A stretch of DNA of 64,000 bases. It comes from Archivesica marissinica (taxonomy: Eukaryota; Mollusca; Bivalvia; Venerida; Vesicomyidae). The DNA is taken from assembly GCA_014843695.1 (NCBI GenBank), contig CM026398.1, positions 19,938,683 through 20,002,682 on the forward strand. Reading direction: 5' to 3'. Shown piece by piece: positions 13,201-22,864 of this stretch. The notes under the pieces are model-generated. The model worked only from the letters and a program-made list of their open reading frames with translations. It had not been told where the DNA came from and searched no databases. The position numbers and the translations under genes are program-made. Every line of letters begins with the position of its first letter. Positions within the stretch are counted from its first letter, which is position 1.

Positions 13201-16200
13201 GTGTGTCCATGCTGTCCATGCAGTGTGTCCATGCTGTCCATGCAGTGTGTCCATGCTGCCCATGCAGTGTGTCCATGCAGTGTGCCCATGCAGTGTGTCC
13301 ATGCTGCCCATGCAGTGTGTCCATGCAGTGTGTCCATGCAGTGTGTCCATGCAGTGTGTCCATGCAGTGTGTCCATGCAGTGTGTCCATGNNNNNNNNNN
13401 NNNNNNNNNNNNNNNNNNNNNNNNNNNNNNNNNNNNNNNNNNNNNNNNNNNNNNNNNNNNNNNNNNNNNNNNNNNNNNNNNNNNNNNNNNNNNNNNNNNN
13501 NNNNNNNNNNNNNNNNNNNNNNNNNNNNNNNNNNNNNNNNNNNNNNNNNNNNNNNNNNNNNNNNNNNNNNNNNNNNNNNNNNNNNNNNNNNNNNNNNNNN
13601 NNNNNNNNNNNNNNNNNNNNNNNNNNNNNNNNNNNNNNNNNNNNNNNNNNNNNNNNNNNNNNNNNNNNNNNNNNNNNNNNNNNNNNNNNNNNNNNNNNNN
13701 NNNNNNNNNNNNNNNNNNNNNNNNNNNNNNNNNNNNNNNNNNNNNNNNNNNNNNNNNNNNNNNNNNNNNNNNNNNNNNNNNNNNNNNNNNNNNNNNNNNN
13801 NNNNNNNNNNNNNNNNNNNNNNNNNNNNNNNNNNNNNNNNNNNNNNNNNNNNNNNNNNNNNNNNNNNNNNNNNNNNNNNNNNNNNNNNNNNNNNNNNNNN
13901 NNNNNNNNNNNNNNNNNNNNNNNNNNNNNNNNNNNNNNNNNNNNNNNNNNNNNNNNNNNNNNNNNNNNNNNNNNNNNNNNNNNNNNNNNNNNNNNNNNNN
14001 NNNNNNNNNNNNNNNNNNNNNNNNNNNNNNNNNNNNNNNNNNNNNNNNNNNNNNNNNNNNNNNNNNNNNNNNNNNNNNNNNNNNNNNNNNNNNNNNNNNN
14101 NNNNNNNNNNNNNNNNNNNNNNNNNNNNNNNNNNNNNNNNNNNNNNNNNNNNNNNNNNNNNNNNNNNNNNNNNNNNNNNNNNNNNNNNNNNNNNNNNNNN
14201 NNNNNNNNNNNNNNNNNNNNNNNNNNNNNNNNNNNNNNNNNNNNNNNNNNNNNNNNNNNNNNNNNNNNNNNNNNNNNNNNNNNNNNNNNNNNNNNNNNNN
14301 NNNNNNNNNNNNNNNNNNNNNNNNNNNNNNNNNNNNNNNNNNNNNNNNNNNNNNNNNNNNNNNNNNNNNNNNNNNNNNNNNNNNNNNNNNGTGTAGGATG
14401 TATATGTAATGTTGTAGTGTAGGATGTATATGTAATGTTGTAGTGTAGGATGTATATGTAATGTTGTAGTGTAGGATGTAATTATGTTGTAGTGTAGGAT
14501 GTATATGTAATGTTGTAGTGTAGGATGTATATGTAATGTTTTAGTGTAGGATGTATATGTAATGTTGTAGTGTAGGATGTATATGTAATGTTGTAGTGTA
14601 GGATGTATATGTAATGTTGTAGTGTAGGATGTTATGTAATGTTGTAGTGTAGGATGTATATGTAATGTTGTAGTGTAGGATGTATATGTAATGTTGTAGT
14701 GTAGGATGTATATGTAATGTTGTAGTGTAGGATGTATATGTAATGTTGTAGTGTAGGATGTAATGTTGTAGTGTAGGATGTATATGTAATGTTGTAGTGT
14801 AGGATGTATATGTAATGTTGTAGTGTAGGATGTATATGTAATGTTGTAGTGTAGGATGTATATGTAATGTTGTAGTGTAGGATGTATATGTAATGTTGTA
14901 GTGTAGGATGTATATGTAATGTTGTAGTGTAGGATGTATATGTAATGTTGTAGTGTAGGATGTAATGTTGTAGTGTAGGATGTATATGTAATGTTGTAGT
15001 GTAGGATGTATATGTAATGTTGTAGTGTAGGATGTAATGTTGTAGTGTAGGATGTATATGTAATGTTGTAGTGTAGGATGTATATGTAATGTTGTAGTGT
15101 AGGATGTATATATAATGTTGTAGTGTAGGATGTATATGTAATGTTGTAGTGTAGGATGTATATGTAATGTTGTAGTGTAGGATGTATATGTAATGTTGTA
15201 GTGTAGGATGTAATGTTGTAGTGTAGGATGTATATGTAATGTTGTAGTGTAGGATGTATATGTAATGTTGTAGTGTAGGATGTATATGTAATGTTGTAGT
15301 GTAGGATGTATATGTAATGTTGTAGTGTAGGATGTAATGTTGTAGTGTAGGATGTATATGTAATGGTGTAGTGTAGGATGTATATGTAATGTTGTAGTGT
15401 AGGATGTATATGTAATGGTGTAGTGTAGGATGTATATGTAATGTTGTAGTGTAGGATGTATATGTAATGGTGTAGTGTAGGATGTATATGTAATGTTGTA
15501 GTGTAGGATGTATATGTAATGGTGTAGTGTAGGATGTATATGTAATGTTGTAGTGTAGGATGTATATGTAATGTTGTAGTGTAGGATGTATATGTAATGT
15601 TGTAGTGTAGGATGTATATGTAATGGTGTAGTGTAGGATGTATATGTAATGTTGTAGTGTAGGATGTATATGTAATGTTGTAGTGTAGGATGTATATGTA
15701 ATGTTGTAGTGTAGGATGTATATGTAATGGTGTAGTGTAGGATGTATATGTAATGTTGTAGTGTAGGATGTATATGTAATGTTGTAGTGTAGGATGTATA
15801 TGTAATGTTGTAGTGTAGGATGTATATGTAATGGTGTAGTGTAGGATGTATATGTAATGTTGTAGTGTAGGATGTATATGTAATGGTGTAGTGTAGGATG
15901 TATATGTAATGTTGTAGTGTAGGATGTATATGTAATGTTGTAGTGTAGGATGTATATGTAATGGTGTAGTGTAGGATGTATATGTAATGGTGTAGTGTAG
16001 GATGTATATGTAATGTTGTAGTGTAGGATGTATATGTAATGGTGTAGTGTAGGATGTATATGTAATGTTGTAGTGTAGGATGTATATGTAATGTTGTAGT
16101 GTAGGATGTATATGTAATGTTGTAGTGTAGGATGTAATGTTGTAGTGTAGGATGTATATGTAATGTTGTAGTGTAGGATGTATATGTAATGTTGTAGTGT

Positions 16201-16589
16201 AGGATGTAATGTTGTAGTGTAGGATGTATATGTAATGTTGTAGTGTAGGATGTATATGTAATGTTGTAGTGTAGGATGTAATGTTGTAGTGTAGGATGTA
16301 TATGTAATGTTGTAGTGTAGGATGTATATGTAATGTTGTAGTGTAGGATGTATATGTAATGTTGTAGTGTAGGATGTATATGTAATGTTGTAGTGTAGGA
16401 TGTATATGTAATGTTGTAGTGTAGGATGTATATGTAATGTTGTAGTGTAGGATGTATATGTAATGGTGTAGTGTAGGATGTATATGTAATGTTGTATCTA
16501 ATCTATTTCAGAATGACGGTAGTTTTATCAGCACTATTCACGAAGCGTACCTGAAAAGCCTACATGAACTTTCCGGACAAAAGTCATAG
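4132..16589 (+). CDS. DCP1: DCP1 gene, 3' part (last three coding exons)
   Basis: This is the gene-level entry for mRNA-decapping enzyme 1, the activator of the DCP2 decapping hydrolase in cytoplasmic mRNA decay (P-bodies). Three exons (4132-4246, 7900-8012, 16512-16589) join to 306 nt, giving 101 residues and a stop. Junction phases agree: phase 1 at the first junction (G plus AA makes Glu), phase 0 at the second. The joined C-terminus contains LTKEQLQQALLYLLK followed by NDGSFISTIHEAYLKSL, which I recognise as the DCP1 trimerization helix region. Human DCP1A ends similarly with LIKND and FLSTLHE. The N-terminal EVH1 domain is not in the window. Intron 4247-7899 (3653 bp) and intron 8013-16511 (8499 bp including a 1000-N gap) consist mostly of transposons and satellites. 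The assignment rests on remembered family motifs, not a database search. Confidence 0.86.
4369..4550. mobile_element. TTAA-flanked MITE-like element, GGTTATGGG family
   Basis: TTAA flanks AACCTGCC at the left and GGCAGGTTATGGG at the right. The internal ATGCTGTTTGCTATTCGGAT block is shared with the copy at 44659-44869, and a fragment lies near 24597-24660. The left end looks shortened. Confidence 0.65.
4755..5170. mobile_element. Interspersed repeat (SINE-like), paired with 8413-8702
   Basis: It shares more than 250 bp with 8413-8702, including TAATATTCCTATCTCATTAG and CTCGTTGGCGCGGATGAAAG. This copy has an internal duplication: the CTCGTTGGCGCGGATGAA segment occurs near 4923 and again near 5030. 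The right end holds, on the minus strand, a tRNA B-box-like GGTTCGATCCT, suggesting a tRNA-derived element read in reverse. Confidence 0.65.
5342..5517. mobile_element. MITE copy, ACAGTCTACATCCG family (right end lost)
   Basis: It shares the terminal sequence ACAGTCTACATCCGTTATGT and internal GAATTC/GACATAAC motifs with the complete copy at 25060-25263. The right terminal repeat breaks off after GAATTCGACATAACC. Confidence 0.7.
5540..5705 (+). mobile_element. tRNA-derived SINE fragment (third family)
   Basis: A B-box-like GGTTCGAATCCCAC at 5573-5586 is followed by a non-tRNA body (GGAAGGTGGGTAGGTCTACC) and an AATAAAGTCA tail. No second copy occurs in the window, so assignment rests on the B box and body structure. 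Confidence 0.5.
5801..5979. mobile_element. MITE copy, CCCTTTCAACACCA family (internally deleted)
   Basis: The left end CCCTTTCAACACCA jumps directly to CGAGCCGTCTCATCAG, so half of the internal hairpin is lost. The right end TGGTGTTGAATGGG is followed by TTAA at 5980-5983. The left flank is CTCA, so the left TTAA is mutated. Confidence 0.75.
6285..6465 (+). mobile_element. SINE family 1, 5'-truncated copy
   Basis: This copy is the 3' body only, without tRNA head. It shares TGTATCATTGCACTATCCTC, GGCGTCGCTCATATGGGCAA and a CGATAAATAAA tail with copies at 18510, 27435 and 48784. Confidence 0.8.
6580..7882. repeat. 56-bp tandem array in DCP1 intron, built of two 28-bp halves
   Basis: The period is 56 bp (measured 6630 to 6686); the core is GCAATTAGTTTATGACAGCC. 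Two unit types alternate over long stretches (GCAATTAGTTTATGACAGCC and ACAATTAGCTTATGACAGTC), giving a 112-bp dimer. Some units lack about 12 bp after CTTGGCCT. The two halves of the 56-mer align to each other at 19 of 28 positions. The array ends about 17 bp before the acceptor of the DCP1 exon at 7900. Confidence 0.95.
7900..8012 (+). CDS. DCP1: DCP1 exon (start of trimerization domain)
   Basis: The 113-bp exon lies between the acceptor CTTGCTCCCTTGTAG and the donor AAG|GTAGGA. It takes two bases to complete a Glu codon from the previous exon and ends in phase 0. It encodes a charged linker (ERSASYEERLDQSRD) and then LTKEQLQQALLYLLK, the first helix of the DCP1 trimerization domain. The reading frame runs upstream into the 56-bp tandem array, but the ATG at 7839 lies in the array and is not a real start. 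The array ends only about 17 bp before the acceptor dinucleotide. Confidence 0.88.
8045..8412. other. DCP1 intron, unique sequence
   Basis: AT-rich single-copy intron sequence between exon and repeats; no feature seen. Confidence 0.5.
8413..8702. mobile_element. Interspersed repeat, second copy of the 4755-5170 family
   Basis: It aligns with 4755-5150 from CTTCAATAATATTCCTATC through CATACTTCCTGGTGC but lacks the internal duplication. It also contains GGAGGAAACCGGAGTACTCG, a motif common in molluscan repeats to my knowledge. It directly abuts the satellite that follows. Confidence 0.65.
8720..13390. repeat. Satellite of mixed 13-bp and 9-bp units, truncated by gap
   Basis: It is made of CATGCAGTGTGTC (13 bp) interspersed with CATGCTGTC or CATGCTGCC (9 bp) in irregular order, over about 4.7 kb of the last DCP1 intron. 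It runs into the assembly gap. Very long frames on both strands (Cys/Met/His/Ala-rich products) are repeat artefacts. Confidence 0.97.
13391..14390. other. Assembly gap (1000 N)
   Basis: Exactly 1000 N, a conventional placeholder. Different satellites lie on each side, so the true length is unknown. Confidence 0.99.
14391..16497. repeat. 26-bp satellite in DCP1 intron
   Basis: The unit begins GTGTAGGATGTATATGTAAT and ends GTTGTA (26 bp). A 20-bp short form lacks the TATATG segment. Between about 15360 and 16060, and once near 16460, a GGTGTA variant is interspersed with the normal unit. It ends about 14 nt before the last DCP1 exon. Confidence 0.97.
16512..16589 (+). CDS. DCP1: DCP1 terminal coding exon
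   Basis: The acceptor TCTAATCTATTTCAG has a branch-point-like CTAAT. It is followed by 26 codons ending in TAG at 16587-16589. The peptide continues the previous exon in phase 0 with NDGSFISTIHEAYLKSLHEL and four or five further residues to the stop. The LLK|NDGSF junction matches the family pattern LIKNDxSFLSTLHE seen in vertebrate DCP1A. The 26-bp satellite ends about 14 nt upstream of the exon, so nearly the whole acceptor region is squeezed between array and exon. Confidence 0.9.
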   Translation, partial: NDGSFISTIHEAYLKSLHELSGQKS

Positions 16590-17235
16590 CAAGCTAGTTT
16601 ATCTAGTTGTTTTAGTTTTAGCCGACACCGATGTATTTAGCACACCTGAGCTATAACTCATGTCATCTATTTGCATAGACCATTGCATTAATTATTTTTT
16701 CGGTTTTTGTGAACTTTTGCTGAGATTATGGGATGGGATGAGTATTAGACAGGTTTCATACGCAGCATGCAATGCTGATCAATCGCCCACCTGGCATAAC
16801 AATAAATTTGTAATACGCTCTGCCCACCGATCTGCCGAGTACCTCCCCCTCTACATGTTCTGCTGAAACTCTGTAGAGTGACCCAGTCCCTTCGTGGCCC
16901 TCTCGTTTCTAATGGTGAGTGGCCCAGTCCCTCCGTAGCCCTCTTTTTTTAAAATCATGGTCAATGACCCTTCGTGGACTTCTTGTTTCTCTGTGTTACT
17001 AGATGATATGATATAGCTTATTATTATCATTTGCGCAATAATTCGTAAGTGCAGTGTTTCTGCATTTGTCTCAGCAATTGTCTCCCTTTACTTTATACTA
17101 CTGTGTTAGAGTAACCTCCCTTGTGACATGCAGTAAATTGCAGAGTGATCTAATGGCACCAAATACAGTTTCAATTATCGTGTAAGTGCCCAGATAAAAA
17201 TGTACATGTAAGCCAGAAGTTATTGTTGACTTATC
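16590..17235 (+). other. Probable DCP1 3' UTR and downstream flank
   Basis: Unique sequence follows the DCP1 stop. An AATAAA at 16801-16806 is a candidate polyadenylation signal, about 210 nt after the stop. A short direct repeat (GGCCCAGTCCCT and variants) lies around 16878-16935. The open frame at 16660-16866 has no family I recognise and is probably untranslated. Confidence 0.4.
16801..16806 (+). terminator. Candidate polyadenylation signal of DCP1
   Basis: This is the first AATAAA after the DCP1 stop codon, in otherwise unique sequence. No strong GU-rich downstream element is obvious, so the transcript may end elsewhere. Confidence 0.25.
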
Positions 17236-17239
17236 GACC

Positions 17240-17585
17240 GGAATTACTTTCATGTATCCAAGACTGGAACTTTTGTTTATTCTACACTAGAACTACTTTC
17301 ATGTATCCTATGCTGGAACTACTTTATGTATTATTGATTAGAATTACTTTCATATATATCCTAGGCTGGATCTACTTATATGCATTCTAGACTACAACTA
17401 CTTTCGTGTACCCTAGACTGGAAATACTTTCATGTAATCTAGACTGGAACTACTTTTATGTATTCTAGACTATAACTACTTTCATGTACCCTAGACTGGA
17501 ACTACTTTATGTATTCTAGACTAGAACTATGTTTATATGTATCCTGGACTGGAATTATTTTGCTGTATCCTAGACTGGACATATT
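17240..17585. repeat. Decayed minisatellite, about 27-30 bp
   Basis: Diverged copies contain GACTGGAACTACTTTCATGT and CTAGAC. Unit length varies and identity is low, so this is an old array. Confidence 0.8.
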
Positions 17586-17632
17586 ATGTGTACTTGATTT
17601 TACAGGATAAACTTGCATTGTTGCGAGGAACT

Positions 17633-18047
17633 GTGGTTCAATAGTGCTCGAGGAACGGCTAGTTCTATAGTGCTTGAGGAACGGCTGGTTTGATAGTGTT
17701 CAAGGAACGGCTGGTTCTATAGTGCTCGAGGAACGGCTGGTTCTATAGTGCTCAAGGAATGGCTGGTTCTATAGTGCTCAAGGAATGGCTGATTCTATAA
17801 TAGTGCTCGAGGAACGGCTGGTTCTATAGTGCTCAAGGAACGGCTAGTTCTATAGTGCTCAAGGAATGGCTGATTCTATAATAGTGCTCGAGGAACGGCT
17901 GGTTCTATAGTACTCAAGGAACGGCTGGTTCTATAGTGCTTGACGAATGGCTGAATCTATAATAGTGCTCGAGGAACGGCTGGTTCTATAGTACTCAAGG
18001 AACGGCTGGTTCTATAGTGCTTGACGAATGGCTGAATCTATAGTGCT
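17633..18047. repeat. 26-29-bp minisatellite
   Basis: The unit contains GTGCTCGAGGAACGGCTGGT followed by TCTATA. Longer units carry an extra ATA (TCTATAATAGTGC). About 15 copies. Confidence 0.9.
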
Positions 18048-18049
18048 CT

Positions 18050-18509
18050 AGTTTTTGGATGTTGTATGTGTTATGTGATAGTTTCTATTTGTAATTTATC
18101 ATTTTATGAGATGTTGTCTTTGTGCCATTTATAGTACCAATGTTTTTAGATTAAATGTATATTTTTTGTGATGTAGTGCCGTAGACTGAAGCTGAAACTA
18201 ACCGAGGTGAACCTTCTAGGATGCCCCTTCGGATTATATTTTTGTCTGTGCGTTTTGGCATCTGGCTAGATAAAAAACAAAACATATACGACACCGATAA
18301 TCTTCTGTGTTAACCAGTTTTGTTGCATCACGGTTTCTTTTAGAATTAAAACCCACGTGACTCGCAGATTTGGAACTATATGAATTTTGGAGTATGCGGT
18401 AATAGTATTGTAATACGGTACAATACCCGAGTCCGCGGGAACAAAGTAGATAAAGGTATGCAAATAACATTGAAACAAATAAGATTTTCTACACTTTCCT
18501 TTGTTTGTT
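18050..18509. other. Intergenic sequence, no feature seen
   Basis: Several short overlapping frames occur on both strands; none resembles a known family and none has splice support. Confidence 0.4.
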
Positions 18510-18791
18510 TTTTATGTTTATTTATCGTCGCTACCGGTTGCCCATATGAGCGACGCCTCCTGAAGAGATTAGTCATCTTAGGTTTTTGGAGGATAGTGCA
18601 ATGATACAGACAGAGACCCATTCCAAAGTCTCCTCTGGTTCTTTTATGTGCACGGTGTACAGCACCGACATGAGACCTCGGTTTAAAGTCCCATCTGAAT
18701 GACTGTTAATTTTATTAGGGTCAGACCGGGGGATCGAACCTGCGATCCCTGGATTACCAGTCCAGCGTGTTACCACTGGTCTACAGATCCA
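18510..18791 (-). mobile_element. SINE family 1, full-length copy with tRNA-like head
   Basis: On the minus strand the head reads GACCAGTGGTAACACG (A box), an anticodon-like stem CTGGA/TCCAG enclosing loop CTGGTAA, and GGTTCGATCCC (B box). Anticodon-position GGT suggests a tRNA-Thr ancestor. The conserved body and GATAAATAAAC tail follow. Poor D- and T-stem pairing rules out a working tRNA. Confidence 0.85.
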
Positions 18792-19005
18792 TTTCCATGT
18801 TTTTATGTTCCTTTTTAGTGTTTTCGTTACTTGCCAAATTCTATCCGAGGCGAGTCCCTTATTTGCCTCAGTATAATTACGAGCCTGTGTAATGTCTTTC
18901 TAGTATTTGCATTGTCAAGAATCAGAATGACTCAAATATACCTTGCATTAAGAGTAGTTACAATTCCTGGCAGCATAAGGCTGAGAATTGACATAACTTG
19001 TTTGA

Positions 19006-21560
19006 AATTGTATGTATAATCATGCATGTACTTGGTACCTAGTACAGATAATGTTCCGGTTTGTTCATGTATAATCATGCATGTACTTGGTACCTAGTAC
19101 AGATAATTCTCCGGTTTGTTCATGTATAATCATGCATGTACTTGGTACCTAGTACAGATAATTCTCCGATTTGTTCATGTATAATCATGCATGTACTTGG
19201 TACCTAGTACAGATAATGCTCCGGTTTGTTCATGTATAATCATGCATGTACTTGGTACCTAGTACAGATAATGCTCTGGTTTGTTCATGTACAATCATGC
19301 ATGTACTTGGTACCTAGTACAGATAATGTTCCGGTTTGTTCATGTATAATCATGCATGTACTGGGTACCTAGTACAGATAATGCTCCGGTTTGTTCATGT
19401 ATGTATAATCATGCATGTACTTGGTACCTAGTACAGATAATGCTCCGGTTTGTTCATGTATAATCATGCATGTACTTGGTACCATGTACAGATAATGCTC
19501 TGGTTTGTTCATGTACAATCATGCATGTACTTGGTACCTAGTACAGATAATGCTCCGGTTTGTTCATGTATAATCATGCATGTACTTGGTACCTAGTACA
19601 GATAATGCTCCGGTTTGTTCATGTATGTATAATCATGCATGTACTTGGTACCTAGTACAGATAATGCTCCGGTTTGTTCATGTATAATCATGCATGTACT
19701 TGGTACCTAGTACAGATAATGCTCTGGTTTGTTCATGTATAATCATGCATGTACTTACTTGGTACCATGTACAGATAATGCTCCGGTTTGTTCATGTACA
19801 ATCATGCATGTACTTGGTACCTAGTACAGATAATGCTCCGGTTTGTTCATGTATGTATAATCATGCATGTACTTGGTACCTAGTACAGATAATGTTCCGG
19901 TGTGTTCATGTATAATCATGCATGTACTTGGTACCTAGTACAGATAATGCTCCGGTTTGTTCATGTATAATCATGCATGTACTTGGTACCATGTACAGAT
20001 AATGCTCCTGTTTGTTCATGTATGTATAATCATGCATGTACTTGGTACCTAGTACAGATAATGCTCTGGTTTGTTCATGTACAATCATGCATGTACTTGG
20101 TACCTAGTACAGATAATGTTCCGGTTTGTTCATGTATAATCATGCATGTACTTGGTACCATGTACAGATAATGCTCCGGTTTGTTCATGTACAATCATGC
20201 ATGTACTTGGTACCTAGTACAGATAATGCTCCGGTTTGTTCATGTATATATAATCATGCATGTACTTGGTACCTAGTACAGATAATGCTCCGGTTTGTTC
20301 ATGTATAATCATGCATGTACTTGGTACCATGTACAGATAATGCTCCGGTTTGTTCATGTATAATCATGCATGTACTTGGTACCATGTACAGATAATGTTC
20401 CGGTTTGTTCATGTATAATCATGCATGTACTTGGTACCATGTACAGATAATGCTCCGGTTTGTTCATGTATAATCATGCATGTACTTGGTACCTAGTACA
20501 GATAATGCTCCGGTTTGTTCATGTATAATCATGCATGTACTTGGTACCTAGTACAGATAATGCTCCGGTTTGTTCATGTATAATCATGCATGTACTTGGT
20601 ACCTAGTACAGATAATGTTCCGGTTTGTTCATGTATAATCATGCATGTACTTGGTACCTAGTACAGATAATGCTCCGGTTTGTTCATGTATAATCATGCA
20701 TGTACTTGGTACCTAGTACAGATAATGCTCCGGTTTGTTCATGTATAATCATGCATGTACTTGGTACCTAGTACAGATAATGTTCCGGTTTGTTCATGTA
20801 TAATCATGCATGTACTTGGTACCTAGTACAGATAATGCTCCGGTTTGTTCATGTATAATCATGCATGTACTTGGTACCTAGTACAGATAATGCTCCGGTT
20901 TGTTCATGTATAATCATGCATGTACTTGGTACCTAGTACAGATAATGTTCCGGTTTGTTCATGTATAATCATGCATGTACTTGGTACCTAGTACAGATAA
21001 TGCTCCGGTTTGTTCATGTATAATCATGCATGTACTTGGTACCTAGTACAGATAATGCTCCGGTTTGTTCATGTACAATCATGCATGTACTTGGTACCAT
21101 GTACAGATAATGCTCCGGTTTGTTCATGTATAATCATGCATGTACTTGGTACCATGTACAGATAATATTCCGGTTTGTTCATGTATAATCATGCATGTAC
21201 TTGGTACCTAGTACAGATAATGCTCCGGTTTGTTCATGTATAATCATGCATGTACTTGGTACATCCGGTTTGCTCGTGTATATATAATCATGCATGTACT
21301 TTGTACCTAGTACAGATAATTCTCCGGTTTGTTCATGTATAATCGTGCATGTACTTGGTACCTAGTACAGATAATTCTCCGGTTTGCTCGTGTATGTATA
21401 ATCATGCATGTACCTAGTACAGATAATGCTCCGGTTTGTTCATGTATAATCATGCATGTACTTGGTACCATGTACAGATAATGCTCCGGTTTGCTCGTGT
21501 ATGTATAATCATGCATGTACTTGGTACCTAGTACAGATAATGCTCCGGTTTGCTCATGTA
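19006..21560. repeat. 55-bp satellite, about 46 copies
   Basis: The period is 55 bp (19021 to 19076). The unit contains CATGCATGTACTTGGTACCT and ATAATGCTCCGGTTTGTTCA. Variants are ACCATGTAC for ACCTAGTAC, a 4-bp insertion (TGTATGTATAATC), and GTTCC/GCTCC. Between about 20560 and 21050 GTTCC recurs every third unit, giving a 165-bp higher-order period. Each unit holds a near-perfect palindrome, GTACTTGGTACCTAGTAC. Confidence 0.96.
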
Positions 21561-21565
21561 TGTTT

Positions 21566-22300
21566 TATATTATGTATGTATTACCTGATTGAACTACAAT
21601 TGTAGTTTTTATGAAATTATAATGTGTAAATTACCTCCCTTTATGAGTGCACGTGGTTTTGTTACTATATTTAGTAAAATAATCATTATCGTAAACGGCC
21701 GAAAGCGCGTTCGTAATGTCTACGAACACTGGCGATAGTTGTCGATTATTGACGATGTTTCACGAATCCATTGGGGATCTACTACCTTAATGATGGTTTT
21801 ACTGAGATTAATGCTAGGATAAATTATGTATATGGATTATAGTTTTGGCATTTCTTTCTTCAAATGAAAAAAATAAAAGAGACTACAGAGGTAAATGTTC
21901 CTCCTAGCCTGGTACCGAGCATACTACTCCAGTAAATGTTGTGTTTACTGTTTACTTAATATATCTGCATAATAATGAATGGTAGTTGAAGGTTATAGTT
22001 ACGTTGCCGCTATATATAGTTTGTGCAATCTGGGTTCAAGCTAGGCCTATATTTTTGGGAGAATTGAAAACCAACCTCTAGCTTGAACCCTGGTCATACA
22101 CTTTGAGATGTAGTTCATGACATTATATACCTGACTTGACATGTAGTTGAATGACTTTGCACACGTACGTACATGACCTTTTGTTGGTTTAAACATATTT
22201 ATTCATTCATAATGTACAGTACATATCTATTGTATACAGAATGAGAATGGATTTAATCGAAAGCTTAAAGCTTATTGAGATTATCTCCATGTTGACCTTT
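21566..22300. other. Intergenic sequence with a small hairpin
   Basis: No gene was recognised. An inverted repeat GGGTTCAAGCTAGG against CTAGCTTGAACCC spans about 22032-22091. From 22105 diverged relatives of the following 28-bp repeat begin. Confidence 0.5.
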
Positions 22301-22302
22301 TG

Positions 22303-22668
22303 TTGTAGTTCATGGTCATACATACCTGACATTGAGTTCAAGGTCATACATACCTGACATTGAGTTCAAGGTCATACATACCTGACATTGAGTTCAAGGT
22401 CATACATACCTGACATTGAGTTCAAGGTCATACATACCTGACATTGAGTTCAAGGTCATACATACCTGACATTGAGTTCAAGGTCATACATACCTGACAT
22501 TGAGTTCAAGGTCATACATACCTGACATTGAGTTCAAGGTCATACATACCTGACATTGAGTTTATGGTCATACATACCTGACATTGAGTTCATGGTCATA
22601 CATACCTGACATTGAGTTCATGGTCATACATACCTGACATTGAGTTCAAGGTCATACTCATACATGAC
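22303..22668. repeat. 28-bp minisatellite, about 13 copies
   Basis: The unit contains GTTCAAGGTCATACATACCT and GACATTGA. Near-identical copies, with a GTTCATGG variant toward the right end. Confidence 0.93.
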
Positions 22669-22864
22669 ATTGCCATATAGTTCAAGCATACAGATGACCT
22701 TGAGATGTAGTTTGCTACTTGTAACATCTAAGCATGATAAATAGTATGGTGAATACCAATGCCAGTTTTATTTTTGTAATATGGCTGCATCGTTATTAGT
22801 TTGTAAATATTTTAAGCTGTGTTTTATATCATGTTAATCAAAATTGTATTATTATGTTGTTTAA

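Noticed and set aside
8720..14420. Open frames of 1500-1900 codons, Cys/Met/His/Ala-rich, on both strands
   Set aside because: They are satellite translations in all frames, extended through N bases. No single unit has codon structure and the region is a DCP1 intron.
18721..18791. Functional tRNA-Thr gene on the minus strand
   Set aside because: D- and T-stems do not pair properly, and the sequence continues into a conserved non-tRNA body present in other copies, so it is a SINE head.
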